Shown: in pieces, positions 14,848 through 24,653 of the stretch | Layout: every line of letters starts with the position of its first letter | How positions within the stretch are numbered: the first letter of the stretch is position 1 | Assembly (NCBI GenBank): GCA_030431335.1 | Contig: JAUIJH010000040.1 | Coordinates: 1-35,698, forward strand | Length of the DNA stretch: 35,698 bases | Direction: 5' to 3' | Source of the DNA: Alphaproteobacteria bacterium | GTDB lineage: Bacteria; Pseudomonadota; Alphaproteobacteria; Rhizobiales; Amorphaceae | The notes under the pieces: model-generated | The model's database searches: none | Told to the model about the DNA's origin: nothing | Seen by the model: the letters and a program-made list of their open reading frames with translations, nothing else | Made by a program: the position numbers and the translations under genes

Positions 14848-15839
14848 GAATGGTCCTTATCGTCGATATCTTGGAGGAGGGCTCGTGCGCTGTCCTGATC
14901 GGTGACGATCGCGGTCAACAGGCCCGCACGCAAAATAGCGCGCAACGCGGGAACTTTCATCTCTCCACCGGAAATCATCACGCGCCGTTCGATCGCCTTC
15001 AGCCTGTCCGGCCGCATTCCGAGGACGCGCTGGTTGATCGGGTGGTCGACGATCTGCGCGTTCTCGTCGATGTAGTGACCCAGGAAATTGCCCACGGCGC
15101 CTGCGCTTCGCACGCTTTTCAACTGGTCTTCGTCGATGAAGCCGGCCTGGCGGATCGTCCCGCTGTCGAGCCCGCCGATGCTGACGATGGCGATGGCTGC
15201 GGCGGATGCGCGCTCCTGCACTTCGCGCATCATCGGCTGGCGCTCCAGCGTCCGCCGGCTCGCCTCGCTGTCGCAGATGATCGGGCCGGGCATGACGAAA
15301 CACTCCGCATGCAGCCGCTGCGCCAACGCGGTGGCCGACACGTAGGCGTCGATGGAGGAGCGCCGCGTGAGCGAGCCGAGCAGCGCCACCACGGACGCGC
15401 CAGTGAGCGGGCGCTCCGGCATCGCGTCCGCGAAGGCGCGCAACGTGATGCCCCAGCCGATGCCCACGGTGGTGTTGTCGCGGAACTGGTCGGCCAGCAT
15501 CTCCGCCCCGGCCACGCCCAAGGTCGCCGCGATGGCGGCGTCGTTGCCGGCCGCGAGCACGACCCGCGCCTCGCTGAGTCCGTAGGCCTGCTTTAATTCC
15601 TCCTCCAGCTCGACGTTCTCGGCGAGCGGCGAGGTGATCGAAATCTTGACGATGCCGCGCCGCCGCGCCTCGGCCAGGAGCCGGTTGACGCGCACGCGCG
15701 TGATGCCGAGCCGGCTGGCGATGTCCTGCTGCGTCAGCCCGAGCGCGTAGTAGCACCAGGCGATGCGCACGGCGAGCTGCTCCGGCCAGTCCGCGGTATC
15801 CTCGTCGCAGCCCATTCTTGGAGGGTCCAGGTCGCCCAT
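14844..15839 (-). CDS. SorC-family (DeoR-like sugar-binding) transcriptional regulator
   Basis: This 331-residue regulator has an N-terminal helix-turn-helix of SorC type (RIAWCYYALGLTQQDIASRL then GITRVRVNRLLAEARRRGIV). A large sugar-phosphate-binding domain follows, with VGIGWGITLRAFADAMPE, VVALLGSLTRRSSIDAY and ISGGEMKVPALRAILRAGLL, the last like the sugar-isomerase-fold C-terminus of the family. EryD, LsrR and DeoR-type relatives respond to phosphorylated sugars or polyols. I take the ATG at 15839 because GGAG lies upstream; a GTG at 15863 would add eight residues without a good ribosome site. Its stop overlaps the aldolase ATG by 4 nt, and it is divergent from the ABC transporter operon, which it most likely controls. 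Confidence 0.9.
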   Translation of the reverse strand: MGDLDPPRMGCDEDTADWPEQLAVRIAWCYYALGLTQQDIASRLGITRVRVNRLLAEARRRGIVKISITSPLAENVELEEELKQAYGLSEARVVLAAGNDAAIAATLGVAGAEMLADQFRDNTTVGIGWGITLRAFADAMPERPLTGASVVALLGSLTRRSSIDAYVSATALAQRLHAECFVMPGPIICDSEASRRTLERQPMMREVQERASAAAIAIVSIGGLDSGTIRQAGFIDEDQLKSVRSAGAVGNFLGHYIDENAQIVDHPINQRVLGMRPDRLKAIERRVMISGGEMKVPALRAILRAGLLTAIVTDQDSARALLQDIDDKDHS

Positions 15840-15883
15840 TTCGATTCTCGCTCCAGTGCGCACGATAGCGCAAACGGACGCCT

Positions 15884-15927
15884 GTGAACAAATGATCTTG
15901 TCACGGAAAAAATGTCATCTATTGTTC
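15884..15927. promoter_or_regulatory. SorC-type operator and promoter for the ABC transporter operon
   Basis: Arms GTGAACAA (15884-15891) and TTGTCAC (15898-15904) form an imperfect inverted repeat, and a further TTGTTC at 15922-15927 pairs with GAACAA at 15886-15891. TGAACA/TGTTCA-like arms are typical of SorC-family sites such as that of LsrR. TTGTCA (15898-15903), a 16-nt spacer and TATTGT (15920-15925) make a plausible rightward sigma70-like promoter overlapping the operator. The patch is AT-rich compared with its surroundings. Confidence 0.5.
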
Positions 15928-15977
15928 GCGTAGCCGACGACGTACCATAAGACCGGCAGCGTAAAGGGAGGACTTGG

Positions 15978-16919
15978 TTGCAGCTCGACGCACCACAAGG
16001 TTCCGCCGTGGGAGGTATTGCGCTGAGGGGGCCCGGCAGGGCGCCGCGGCGCCGGCGGTATCTGACGGACAGCCCCTGGATCTGGCTCGCACCGCTGATC
16101 GCGATGCTGCTGGTGTTCGCGCTCTATCCGCTCTTCTACAACATCTACCTCTCCTTCCATGAGTTCGTGCCGCGCAAGCGCGGTCTCGAATTCGTCGGCT
16201 GGGAGAATTGGCAGAAGCTGTTCGACGACCCGCGCATGTGGGGCTCGCTGTGGGTCACGCTGAGCTATACGAGCATGTGCCTGGCAATCGAGATCGTGCT
16301 CGGCATGGCCATCGCGCTGCTGCTCGACAGCGACGATCGCGGCTTCGGCGTCCTGCGCGGCGTCCTCACCCTGACGCTGGTCATCCCGCCGGCCATCACC
16401 GGCATGATGTTCCTCCTGATGGAGGACGCGCAGTTCGGCCTCATTCCCTTCGTGCTCAAGGGCATCGGGGCGATGGACGGCACCGGCGCCATCCTGTCCA
16501 ACCCGAGGCTGGCGCTGGCGGGCGTGATGCTGGCCGATATCTGGCAGTGGACGCCGTTCATGGTGCTGATCTTCGTCGCCGGCCTGCGCGCCCTGCCGCG
16601 CGATCCGTTCGAATCGGCGATGATCGACGGTGCCAGCAGCCTGCAGATGTTCATCCGGCTGACGCTGCCGATGATGAGCAAGGTGATCGCCATCGCGGTG
16701 CTGATCCGCGGCATCGACCTGTTCCGCATGTTCGACTACGTCTTCGTGATGACGTCGGGCGGGCCGGGCACGGCCACCTACACGCTGTCGCTCTATGCCT
16801 GGCAGCAGACGTTCAGCTTCATCCACTGGGGCTACGGCGCGACGATCAGCTTGTTCGCCCTTTTCATCATCGTCGTGGTGGCGAACATCTTCGTCTACGT
16901 GACTCGGTTGAGGTGGTGA
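15978..16919 (+). CDS. Carbohydrate ABC transporter permease (MalF/UgpA type)
   Basis: This 313-residue inner-membrane protein starts at a TTG at 15978 directly behind AGGGAGGACTTGG. There are about six membrane helices, the first at about 35-55 (IWLAPLIAMLLVFALYPLFY). The ABC permease coupling (EAA) loop is seen in FESAMIDGASSLQMFIRLTL, with the conserved DGA and distal G/P region, and docks on the ATPase encoded at 22435-23499. The end AWQQTFSFIHWGYGATISLF is typical of sugar permeases of the CUT1 class. It is first in the rightward operon, 4 nt before the second permease gene. CUT1 systems import sugars, polyols and glycerol phosphates. Confidence 0.93.
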   Translation: MQLDAPQGSAVGGIALRGPGRAPRRRRYLTDSPWIWLAPLIAMLLVFALYPLFYNIYLSFHEFVPRKRGLEFVGWENWQKLFDDPRMWGSLWVTLSYTSMCLAIEIVLGMAIALLLDSDDRGFGVLRGVLTLTLVIPPAITGMMFLLMEDAQFGLIPFVLKGIGAMDGTGAILSNPRLALAGVMLADIWQWTPFMVLIFVAGLRALPRDPFESAMIDGASSLQMFIRLTLPMMSKVIAIAVLIRGIDLFRMFDYVFVMTSGGPGTATYTLSLYAWQQTFSFIHWGYGATISLFALFIIVVVANIFVYVTRLRW

Positions 16920-16923
16920 TCCG

Positions 16924-17799
16924 ATGATCATGACCCCCACACAACGCATCGTGCGCGCGCTCATCGCCTGGGTCGTCGTCGCCATCTTCGCGTTCCCGAT
17001 CTATTTCTGGATCACGGTGGCGTTCAAGCCGGAGCGGGACATCTTCGCGCTGCCGCCCAAGCTGGCCAGCTTCGACTGGAATTTCGCGTCCTTCCAGGAG
17101 GTGTTCGGCATCTCCTTCGGCTTCATCGAGGGGCTCGAAGTGCTGCCGGGCGGCGGCAACTTCTACATGCTGCCGCGGCTGTACGATTCCATCATCGTCG
17201 CCGTGTTCTCGACGCTGCTGTCGGTGGTGATCGCGACGCTGGCGTCCTACGCGCTGTCGCGCATGCGCATCCGCGGCCAGCACCACTTCGTGTTCTTCGT
17301 GCTGTCGACGCGCATGATGCCGCCGGTCGCGGTCGCGATCCCGATGTTCTTCATCTACAAGAATTTCGGGCTGCTCGACACGTATATCGGCGTCATCCTG
17401 GTGCACGCGCTGATGAACCTGCCGCTGGCGGTGCTGCTGCTCAAGAGCTTCTTCGACGACATTCCGGCCGAGATCGACGAGGCGGCACTGATCGACGGCG
17501 CGTCACGCTTCACCATCTTCCGCAAGATCGTGGCGCCGATGGCGATGGGTGGCATCGCGGCCACGGCGGTGCTGTGCTTCATCTTCTCGTGGACGGAGTT
17601 TCTGTTCGTCCTCACGCTGACGCAGACCTCGCTCAAGACGGTGCCGGTGGTGTCGTCCACCTTCGTCACCTCCACGGGGACGGCGTGGGGCAACATGGCC
17701 GCGCTCGGCGTCGCCGCGATGCTGCCGGCCTTCATCTTCATTCTGCTCGTGCAGCGCAATCTGGTGCGCGGGCTCACCCTCGGCTCGCTGAAGCAGTGA
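16924..17799 (+). CDS. Carbohydrate ABC transporter permease (MalG/UgpE type)
   Basis: This 291-residue membrane protein pairs with the permease encoded just upstream. The first helix is at about 9-27 (IVRALIAWVVVAIFAFPIYF). The family segment RLYDSIIVAVFSTLLSVVIA is followed by a central run of helices. The EAA coupling loop EIDEAALIDGASRFTIFRKI at about 180-199 fits MalG-like proteins. Two in-frame ATGs lie two codons apart; the first overlaps the GAGGTGG ribosome site, so the second (16930) may be the one used. It completes the membrane part of a CUT1-type importer with the binding protein that follows and the ATPase encoded 4.6 kb downstream. Confidence 0.93.
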   Translation: MIMTPTQRIVRALIAWVVVAIFAFPIYFWITVAFKPERDIFALPPKLASFDWNFASFQEVFGISFGFIEGLEVLPGGGNFYMLPRLYDSIIVAVFSTLLSVVIATLASYALSRMRIRGQHHFVFFVLSTRMMPPVAVAIPMFFIYKNFGLLDTYIGVILVHALMNLPLAVLLLKSFFDDIPAEIDEAALIDGASRFTIFRKIVAPMAMGGIAATAVLCFIFSWTEFLFVLTLTQTSLKTVPVVSSTFVTSTGTAWGNMAALGVAAMLPAFIFILLVQRNLVRGLTLGSLKQ

Positions 17800-17841
17800 G
17801 CCGAGGCAGACGCGCGAGGCGTCACGCCCCGCGCAACAATA

Positions 17842-17859
17842 CGGCCCACGAACGGGCCG
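17842..17859 (+). promoter_or_regulatory. Hairpin upstream of the ABC binding-protein gene
   Basis: A 6-bp stem (CGGCCC/GGGCCG) with a 6-nt loop lies 28 nt before the binding-protein ATG, in an 88-nt gap inside the operon. It may protect the 5' end of a processed binding-protein message. Evidence is symmetry only. Confidence 0.3.
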
Positions 17860-17887
17860 AAATGCTCAAAAGGGGGGCAAACCTGAA

Positions 17888-19399
17888 ATGAATCCCGTCG
17901 ATCGCAAACTCTGGCTCGCCAACGTCGCCGACCGCTATGCACGCGGCAAGATGGACCGTCGCTCGTTCCTGCGCGCGTCGGCCAAGCTCGGCCTTTCGGC
18001 CGGCGCCCTCGCTGCGGGCTCGCACCTCGCCGCCCGTTCCGGGTTCGGCTTCATCTCGCCCGCACAGGCCCAGCAGCAGATCGATTGGCAGGGCGACATG
18101 ATGGCCTGGCTCAAGGAGGTGGGCAAACCGTTCGCCGGCCAGACCGTGCGCCTCGCCACCGAATCGACCCCGCCGTCCAACGCCATCAACTCGGCGCTGA
18201 AGCCCTATTTCGAAGAAGCCACCGGCATCAAGGTCGAGATCGAAGTGCTGCCGCTCGAGCAGGTGCTGCAGAAGCTGACGCTCGACGTCGCCTCGGGCCT
18301 CGGCACCTACGACCTCTACTATCTCGACCAGTCGTGGATGGCCGCCTTCAGCCAGGACGTCGTCGACCCGCGCGAGAAGTACGAGTCGAACAAAGATCTC
18401 GCGATGCCGAACTACAACTTCGACGACTTCCTCAAGGCGCTCGTCGACGGCATATCGATGTATGACGGCATCATGTGCGGCGTGCCCTACGACATCCCGA
18501 TCTTCATCCAGATGTATCGTGAGGACGTGTTCGAGGAGCTGGGCCTGAAGCCGGCTACCACCATGGCGGAGTTCCTGTCCAACGCCCAGAAGATCCAGGA
18601 GGCCAAGGGCCCCGAGATCTACGGCACCACCGGCCAGATGAAGTCCGGCCACTACTCGCTCGAATGCGACTGGACGGCGTGGCTGTGGGGCCATGGCGGC
18701 TCGGTGTTCGGCCCGGACGGCAAGTTCACCGGCAACGACGAGGCCGGCCTCGCCGCCATGGAGTACTGGATCAAGCTGAAGGAAAACATGCCCGAGGGCG
18801 TGACCTCCTGGACGTGGGACGGCCAGGGCCAGTCCGTCGCGCAGGGCATCGCCGCCACGGTCCTGTCCTGGGGCGAGTTCTTCCCCTCCTGGGATGCGCC
18901 GGAATCCTCCACCGTGTCGGGCCTGATGAACGCCACGGTGCCGCCGGCGGCCACCTCGCTGCGCACGGTCGAAGAGACGGGCTACGGCGAGATCCCGGGC
19001 GTCGGCCACCAGGGCGGCTCCTCGCTCGCGGTGTCCAAGTACGCCAAGAGCCCGGATGCGGCCTGGCTGTTCGCCCAGTGGGCGACGGCGCCGGAGACCC
19101 AGGTGCACATCACCACGCTCGGCGGTGGCACCGGCCCGACCCGCACGTCGGTCTACGACGACCCGCGCGTGCTCGCCAACGCCAAGCGCGGCATCGCCGG
19201 CACCACGCGCCACCTGCCGGCCGTGCGCGAGACTATCGCCAACCACATGGGTTCCGAGCCGGACCTGCCGGAGTGGGCGGAGATCTCCAACGACACCATC
19301 CCGGTGGAGCTCGGCCGCTTCTGGGCCGGCGAATACGACAACGCCAAGGACACCATGGACTTCATCAAGCAGCAGGTGGACGGCATCATCAAAGGCTGA
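17888..19399 (+). CDS. ABC transporter substrate-binding protein, Tat-exported
   Basis: This 503-residue extracytoplasmic receptor of the MalE-like superfamily carries an N-terminal twin-arginine signal: KMDRRSFLRASAKLGLSAGA (RR at 24-25), a hydrophobic stretch, and a cleavage site after AQA at about residue 61. The mature part begins with a conserved region GQTVRLATESTPPSNAINSALKPYF, which is cut here as GQTVRLATESTPPSNAINSA, followed by a helix and GIKVEIEVLPLEQVLQKL. A middle lobe with YDIPIFIQMYREDVFEELGL and a hinge/closing region GEIPGVGHQGGSSLAVSKYA follow. The size is larger than MalE but normal for polyol/sugar receptors of this type. The AGGGGGGC ribosome site is strong. Tat export implies folding, perhaps with a bound factor, before transport. 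The ligand is unknown. Confidence 0.92.
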   Translation: MNPVDRKLWLANVADRYARGKMDRRSFLRASAKLGLSAGALAAGSHLAARSGFGFISPAQAQQQIDWQGDMMAWLKEVGKPFAGQTVRLATESTPPSNAINSALKPYFEEATGIKVEIEVLPLEQVLQKLTLDVASGLGTYDLYYLDQSWMAAFSQDVVDPREKYESNKDLAMPNYNFDDFLKALVDGISMYDGIMCGVPYDIPIFIQMYREDVFEELGLKPATTMAEFLSNAQKIQEAKGPEIYGTTGQMKSGHYSLECDWTAWLWGHGGSVFGPDGKFTGNDEAGLAAMEYWIKLKENMPEGVTSWTWDGQGQSVAQGIAATVLSWGEFFPSWDAPESSTVSGLMNATVPPAATSLRTVEETGYGEIPGVGHQGGSSLAVSKYAKSPDAAWLFAQWATAPETQVHITTLGGGTGPTRTSVYDDPRVLANAKRGIAGTTRHLPAVRETIANHMGSEPDLPEWAEISNDTIPVELGRFWAGEYDNAKDTMDFIKQQVDGIIKG

Positions 19400-19453
19400 G
19401 GCCGGCGATGGCTGCGCGGCGGGTTCCTCCCGTCGCGCGGCACCCGCGCAGGC

Positions 19454-19558
19454 GCCACCCGGCGCCCGCGCGTTTTCCAACCGGGTGGCGTCGCCCGGTC
19501 GGCAAGCGCGCTAAACTCAATTCGGGCAGGCCGTTGCGCCGCCGCTCTGCGGCAACGG
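19454..19558 (+). promoter_or_regulatory. Two intercistronic stem-loops between binding protein and kinase
   Basis: The 181-nt gap holds two hairpins. At 19454-19489 a perfect 9-bp stem (GCCACCCGG/CCGGGTGGC) encloses an 18-nt loop. At 19531-19558 a composite stem has an outer CCGTTG/CAACGG and an inner CCGC/GCGG around CGCTCT. A T-run (GGTTTTTTC, 19573-19580) is 15 nt further on and overlaps the kinase leader. The layout suggests partial termination or 3'-end protection that keeps the binding protein abundant relative to the enzymes. Confidence 0.5.
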
Positions 19559-19580
19559 CACGGACAGGAACGGTTTTTTC

Positions 19581-21107
19581 GTGAGCGATCCCCTCGTCAT
19601 CGGCATCGACTCGTCAACGACGAGCACGAAGGCGATCGCCTTCGACGTGTCCGGCGCGTTCGTCGCCGAGGGCCGCGCCGCGATCGAGATGACCAATCCC
19701 GCGCTCGGCCACTTCGAGCAGGATCCGGCCGACTGGTGGCGCTCCACCGCCGCCGCGCTCAAGGACTGCACCGCCGCCATCGACCCGGCCCGCGTCGCGG
19801 CGGTCGCCGTCACCAACCAGCGCGAGACGCTGGGCATGTTCGGCGCCGACGGCGAGCCGGTGCGCCCCGCCATCCTGTGGCTCGACGAGCGCGCCCGCAT
19901 CGAGGTGCGCGAGCTGGCCGAAACGATCGGCACCGAGCGCATCCACCAGATCACCGGGCGCATGCCCGACCTCACCCCGGCGTTCTACCGGATGGCGTGG
20001 GTGATCAAGAACGAGCCGGACGTGGCGCGTCGCATCGCGACGTTCGCCGACGTGCAGTCCTACTTGGTGCACCGCCTCGCGGGCGGTCCGCTGCGCACCG
20101 GCTGGCCCAGCGCCGACCCGCTCGGCGCGTTCGACCTCGAAAAGAAGGAATGGTCCGCTCTTCTCCTGGCGGCCATCGGCCTCACGCCCGACCGGCTGCC
20201 GGCGGCCCATCGCCCCGGCACCCAGCTCGGCAAGGTGACGGCCGCGGCGGCGGCCGCCACGGGCCTCCTCGAGGGCACCCCCGTGATCGCCGGCGGCGGC
20301 GACGGGCAGATGGCCGGCCTCGGCACCAACTGCACGATGCCCGAGCGCGCCTACATCAACCTCGGCACGGCGGTGGTGTCGGGCGTGTGGTCGCCCACCT
20401 ACCTCTACGACCGCGCCTGGCGCACCGAGATCGCCGCGCAGGGCGACGGCTACATCCTGGAGAATTGCCTGCGGTCCGGCACATTCCTGGTCAACTGGTT
20501 CGTCGACCAGTTCGTGCCCGGCGGGCGCGGCGACCCCGACGTCTACCGGCGCCTGGAGGAGGAGGCCGCCGCGCTGCCCATCGGCGCGGAAGGGGTCATG
20601 GTGCTGCCCTACTGGTCGGGCGTGATGGACCCCCACTGGGACGTCGACGCGCGCGGCGCCATCTTCGGGCTGTCGGCGAGCCACAAGCCCGCCCACGTCT
20701 ACCGCGCCATCCTGGAGGCGATCACCTTCGACCAGGTGCGCCGCACGCAGACCATGGAACTGGCGATGGGGCGCACCATCGACCACTACGTCGCCATCGG
20801 CGGCGGCGCGCAGAGCCCCCTGTGGCGCCAGATGCTGGCCGACTGCTCCGGCAAGGAGGTGCGCATCTCCGCCACCGTGGAAGCCTCGGCTCTGGGCGCG
20901 GCCATGGTTGCCGCGGCGGGCGTCGGCCTCTACCCCTCCATCGTGGCCGCCGCCGAGGCGATGGCCGGCGACACACGGCCACTGGCGCCCGATCCCACCG
21001 CCGGAGCGCGCTATGCGCGCCTCATCGACATTTATGCGGGCCTTTACGAGGCGAGCGCGCAGACGAGCCACCGCCTCGTCGCATTTGCTGCAGGAGACGA
21101 TACATGA
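19581..21107 (+). CDS. FGGY-family carbohydrate kinase
   Basis: This 508-residue kinase reads from a GTG with AGGA upstream. The N-terminal actin-like domain begins VIGIDSSTTSTKAIAFDVSG (6-25, phosphate-1 loop). TNQRETLGMF and LWLDERA (99-105) follow. GGGDGQMAGLGTN at 238-250 carries D241, the expected catalytic base. The C-terminal lobe has YVAIGGGAQSPLWRQMLADC, the FGGY adenosine/phosphate-2 motif. FGGY kinases phosphorylate xylulose, ribulose, glycerol, erythritol, fuculose and similar C3-C7 substrates; sequence alone does not tell which. It starts after two hairpins and overlaps the next gene, a G1P-dehydrogenase-family enzyme, by 4 nt (ATGA), so phosphorylation and oxidation are probably consecutive steps. 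Confidence 0.93.
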   Translation: MSDPLVIGIDSSTTSTKAIAFDVSGAFVAEGRAAIEMTNPALGHFEQDPADWWRSTAAALKDCTAAIDPARVAAVAVTNQRETLGMFGADGEPVRPAILWLDERARIEVRELAETIGTERIHQITGRMPDLTPAFYRMAWVIKNEPDVARRIATFADVQSYLVHRLAGGPLRTGWPSADPLGAFDLEKKEWSALLLAAIGLTPDRLPAAHRPGTQLGKVTAAAAAATGLLEGTPVIAGGGDGQMAGLGTNCTMPERAYINLGTAVVSGVWSPTYLYDRAWRTEIAAQGDGYILENCLRSGTFLVNWFVDQFVPGGRGDPDVYRRLEEEAAALPIGAEGVMVLPYWSGVMDPHWDVDARGAIFGLSASHKPAHVYRAILEAITFDQVRRTQTMELAMGRTIDHYVAIGGGAQSPLWRQMLADCSGKEVRISATVEASALGAAMVAAAGVGLYPSIVAAAEAMAGDTRPLAPDPTAGARYARLIDIYAGLYEASAQTSHRLVAFAAGDDT

Positions 21108-22426
21108 GCCCACGCTTTGGCGGGGTCATCGACGAACTGATCGCCGGTCAATGGGTCGACCCCCGGACCGGCGACAAGTACGGCATTCCCATCGAGGCGA
21201 TCGAGATCGCTCCCTCGCTGGTCGGGCAGGAGGCCGCGCTGGTGGCCGCGCGCCATCCGGGCAAGCGCATCACGGTGGTGCACGATCCCTTCACCCGCAA
21301 AGCGCTGGGCGCGCGCGTCTACGAGGCGTTGAAGAGCGCCGGCCTGCCGGTTTGCGAACTGGTGTGGGAAACGCCGCGCTGCTCGACCGAGGGCGTCGCC
21401 GAGCTGTCCGAGAAGACCCGGGACGCGCAGGCGCTGATCGCCGTCGGCTCCGGCACCGTCTCCGACAGCGCCAAGTACGCGACGTTCCTAGACAAGCGCG
21501 AATACAGCGTGTTCGCCACCTCGCCGATGAACGCCTACACCACGCCCACCGCGTCGGTCTCCACCGGCGGCATGAAGACCTCCGTCACCTGCCATTCGGC
21601 CAAGGGCGTGTTCTTCGACCTCGAGGTCCTGGCGCGCTGCCCGCAGCGGCTGGTGGCGGCCGCGTTCGCGGACGTGGTGTGCCGCACGACGGCGCAGGTG
21701 GACTGGCTCCTGTCGCACCTCCTGTTCGGCACCGCCTACAAGGACGTGCCCTACACGCTGCTCCAGGCCGACGAGGACCGCCTCATCGCCCAGGCCGGCG
21801 CGATCAAGGCCGGCGACAAGGACGCGCTCGCCACCTTGACGCGCGTCTCGGCGATCATGGGCCTGTCCACCTCGTTCACCGGCACGACCCACGTCGGCTC
21901 GATGGCCGAGCACATGAGCTCCCACACCATCGACATGTTTGCCAAGGCGCACGACGGCAAGCACCCGGGCACCTCGCACGGCGAACAGGTGGGCGTGGCG
22001 ACGCTGACGGTCTCGCGCCTGCAAAACGCCATCCTGCGCAATGCCAACCCGCCCAAGGTCGAGCCCACCGTGATCCCCGAATCGCGCCTCAAGGCCACCT
22101 ACGGCGATGAGATGGCCGCAACCATGATCGCGGCCACGAAGGCCAAGGCGCTCGACGCGGCCGGGGCGAGCCGCCTCAACGCGCTGTTCGCCGAGCGGTG
22201 GGAGGCGATCCGCGCCACGCTGCTCGCCGTGACGCGCCCGTTCGAGGAGCTCGACGCGGCGATGGCCAAGGCCGGCTGCCAGCGGACCGGCAAGGAGCTT
22301 GGCCTGTCGGAAGGCTTCTATCGCCAGGCGGTGCGTGATGCGCGTTTCATCCGCGACCGCTATTCCATCCTTGATCTTGCCGACGATGCGGGGCTCCTCG
22401 AGCCCTACATCGCGACCGTCCATTAG
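21104..22426 (+). CDS. Iron/zinc-dependent dehydrogenase of the sn-glycerol-1-phosphate dehydrogenase (AraM/EgsA) family
   Basis: This 440-residue protein is built like AraM. The dinucleotide motif LIAVGSGTVSDSAKYATF holds GSGTVSD at 115-121, and PMNAYTTPTASVS follows. Metal ligands appear at D190 (AAAFADVVCR), H270 or H274 (AEHMSSHTID) and H292 (TSHGEQVGVA). The C-terminal AVRDARFIRDRYSILDL also matches the family's closing helix. AraM makes sn-glycerol-1-phosphate from DHAP, but bacterial relatives in sugar operons oxidise other polyol phosphates. It overlaps the kinase by 4 nt and precedes the ABC ATPase by 8 nt. The likely job here is NAD-linked oxidation of the phosphorylated substrate. 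It is about 45 residues longer than AraM, mostly at the N-terminus. Confidence 0.88.
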   Translation: MSPRFGGVIDELIAGQWVDPRTGDKYGIPIEAIEIAPSLVGQEAALVAARHPGKRITVVHDPFTRKALGARVYEALKSAGLPVCELVWETPRCSTEGVAELSEKTRDAQALIAVGSGTVSDSAKYATFLDKREYSVFATSPMNAYTTPTASVSTGGMKTSVTCHSAKGVFFDLEVLARCPQRLVAAAFADVVCRTTAQVDWLLSHLLFGTAYKDVPYTLLQADEDRLIAQAGAIKAGDKDALATLTRVSAIMGLSTSFTGTTHVGSMAEHMSSHTIDMFAKAHDGKHPGTSHGEQVGVATLTVSRLQNAILRNANPPKVEPTVIPESRLKATYGDEMAATMIAATKAKALDAAGASRLNALFAERWEAIRATLLAVTRPFEELDAAMAKAGCQRTGKELGLSEGFYRQAVRDARFIRDRYSILDLADDAGLLEPYIATVH

Positions 22427-22434
22427 GGTGCGCA

Positions 22435-23498
<1,064 letters not shown>

Positions 23499-23499
<1 letters not shown>

Positions 23500-24530
23500 T
23501 GGCGAACATCCTGATTCTCGGCGCGGGCGTGATGGGCAGCGCCCTCACCGTGCCGGCCGCCGACAACGGCCACCAGGTGACGCTGGCGGCAACCCCGCTC
23601 GATGGCGAGATCCTCGCCGCCCTCGAGGCAGATCCGGCCGGCCATCCGCGCCTGGGCGCGCCGCTGCCGGCCTCGGTCCGCTTCGTCGACGCCCAATCGC
23701 TGACGGCGGCGGACGGGGCGAGGGCCGACCTGGTGGTCGTGGGTGTCGCCTCGCCCGGCATCGAGTGGGCCGCCGACACGGTGGCGCGGTTGCAGCCGAG
23801 GGCGACGGTGGGGCTGGTTACCAAGGGACTTGTGGACGCGCCCGGCGCGGTGCCGCTCACCTACGCGGCCGCCTTCCCGCAGATGCTGGCCGAACGCGGC
23901 GTGCGGCCGAGCGCCTTCGTCGGCATCGGCGGTCCCTGCATCGCGCGCGAGCTGGCCGAGCGGCGGCCCACCGCCGTGGTCTACGCATCCAACGACGACG
24001 GCGCCCCCGCCGCGATGAAGACGCTGCTGCAGACCGCCTACTATCGCGTCTCGCTCTCGGGCGATCCGGTCGGCGTCGAAGCGTGCGCGGCGCTGAAGAA
24101 CTTCTTCACCATCGGCGTCAGCGCCATGCTGGGGCGGCACACGCGCGGGGGCGAGCCGGTCAAGAACCCCGTGGCGGCGGCTTTCCAGCAGGCGGTGGAC
24201 GAGATGGCACTCCTCGTCCCCTGGCTCGGCGGCCAGCGGGACACGGCCTTCGGCCTCGCCGGTGTCGGCGATCTGCACGTCACCGTCGGGGGCGGCCGCA
24301 ACAGCCGGCTCGGCCGCCATATCGGCGAGGGGATGACCCTCGCCGCCGCGCTGGCGGGGCCGATGGCGGGCGAAACCGTCGAGGGGGTCGATGTGGGGCG
24401 CATCCTGCGGCCGCATCTCAAGGAGGCTTTCGCCAACGGCGACCTCCCGCGAGACGCGCTGGTGCTGGCCGATGCGCTGATCGATGCGATTGCGGTGGGC
24501 GCGGGTCTCGACTACGACGCCGCCGCCTGA
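23499..24530 (+). CDS. NAD(P)-dependent glycerol-3-phosphate dehydrogenase-like protein (GpsA family)
   Basis: At 343 residues this has the GpsA architecture. The Rossmann motif is ILILGAGVMGSALTVPA (GAGVMG at 8-13), and TKG with K108 and FVGIGGPCIARELAER lie in the substrate pocket. K199 in CAALKNFFTIGVSAMLGR matches the catalytic lysine. LAGVGDLHVTVGGGRNSRLG is the C-terminal phosphate-binding stretch, usually GDL..T....SRN. GpsA itself interconverts DHAP and sn-glycerol-3-phosphate. The pocket differs from housekeeping GpsA (IGGPCIAREL instead of LSGPSFAKE), so a different phosphorylated polyol is possible. It begins on the last base of the ATPase gene and is followed after 123 nt by rpiB. 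Confidence 0.88.
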
Positions 24531-24653
24531 AGCCTGTCATCTCCCCGAGGAGACGTCAGGCGCCAGTTTGTTTGCTGCCGGGCACATTGGTTCACACCGA
24601 CTTCCATGCCGGCGTGACGTGCTCTGGCGGCAAAGGTCCGGAAAGGGTGAACA

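Noticed and set aside
19736..22426. An 896-codon plus-strand frame spanning the kinase and dehydrogenase genes, seemingly a fusion
   Set aside because: Its first half is the wrong frame of the FGGY kinase (Arg/His/Gly-rich), and only the second half is the real dehydrogenase, which has its own ATG overlapping the kinase stop.
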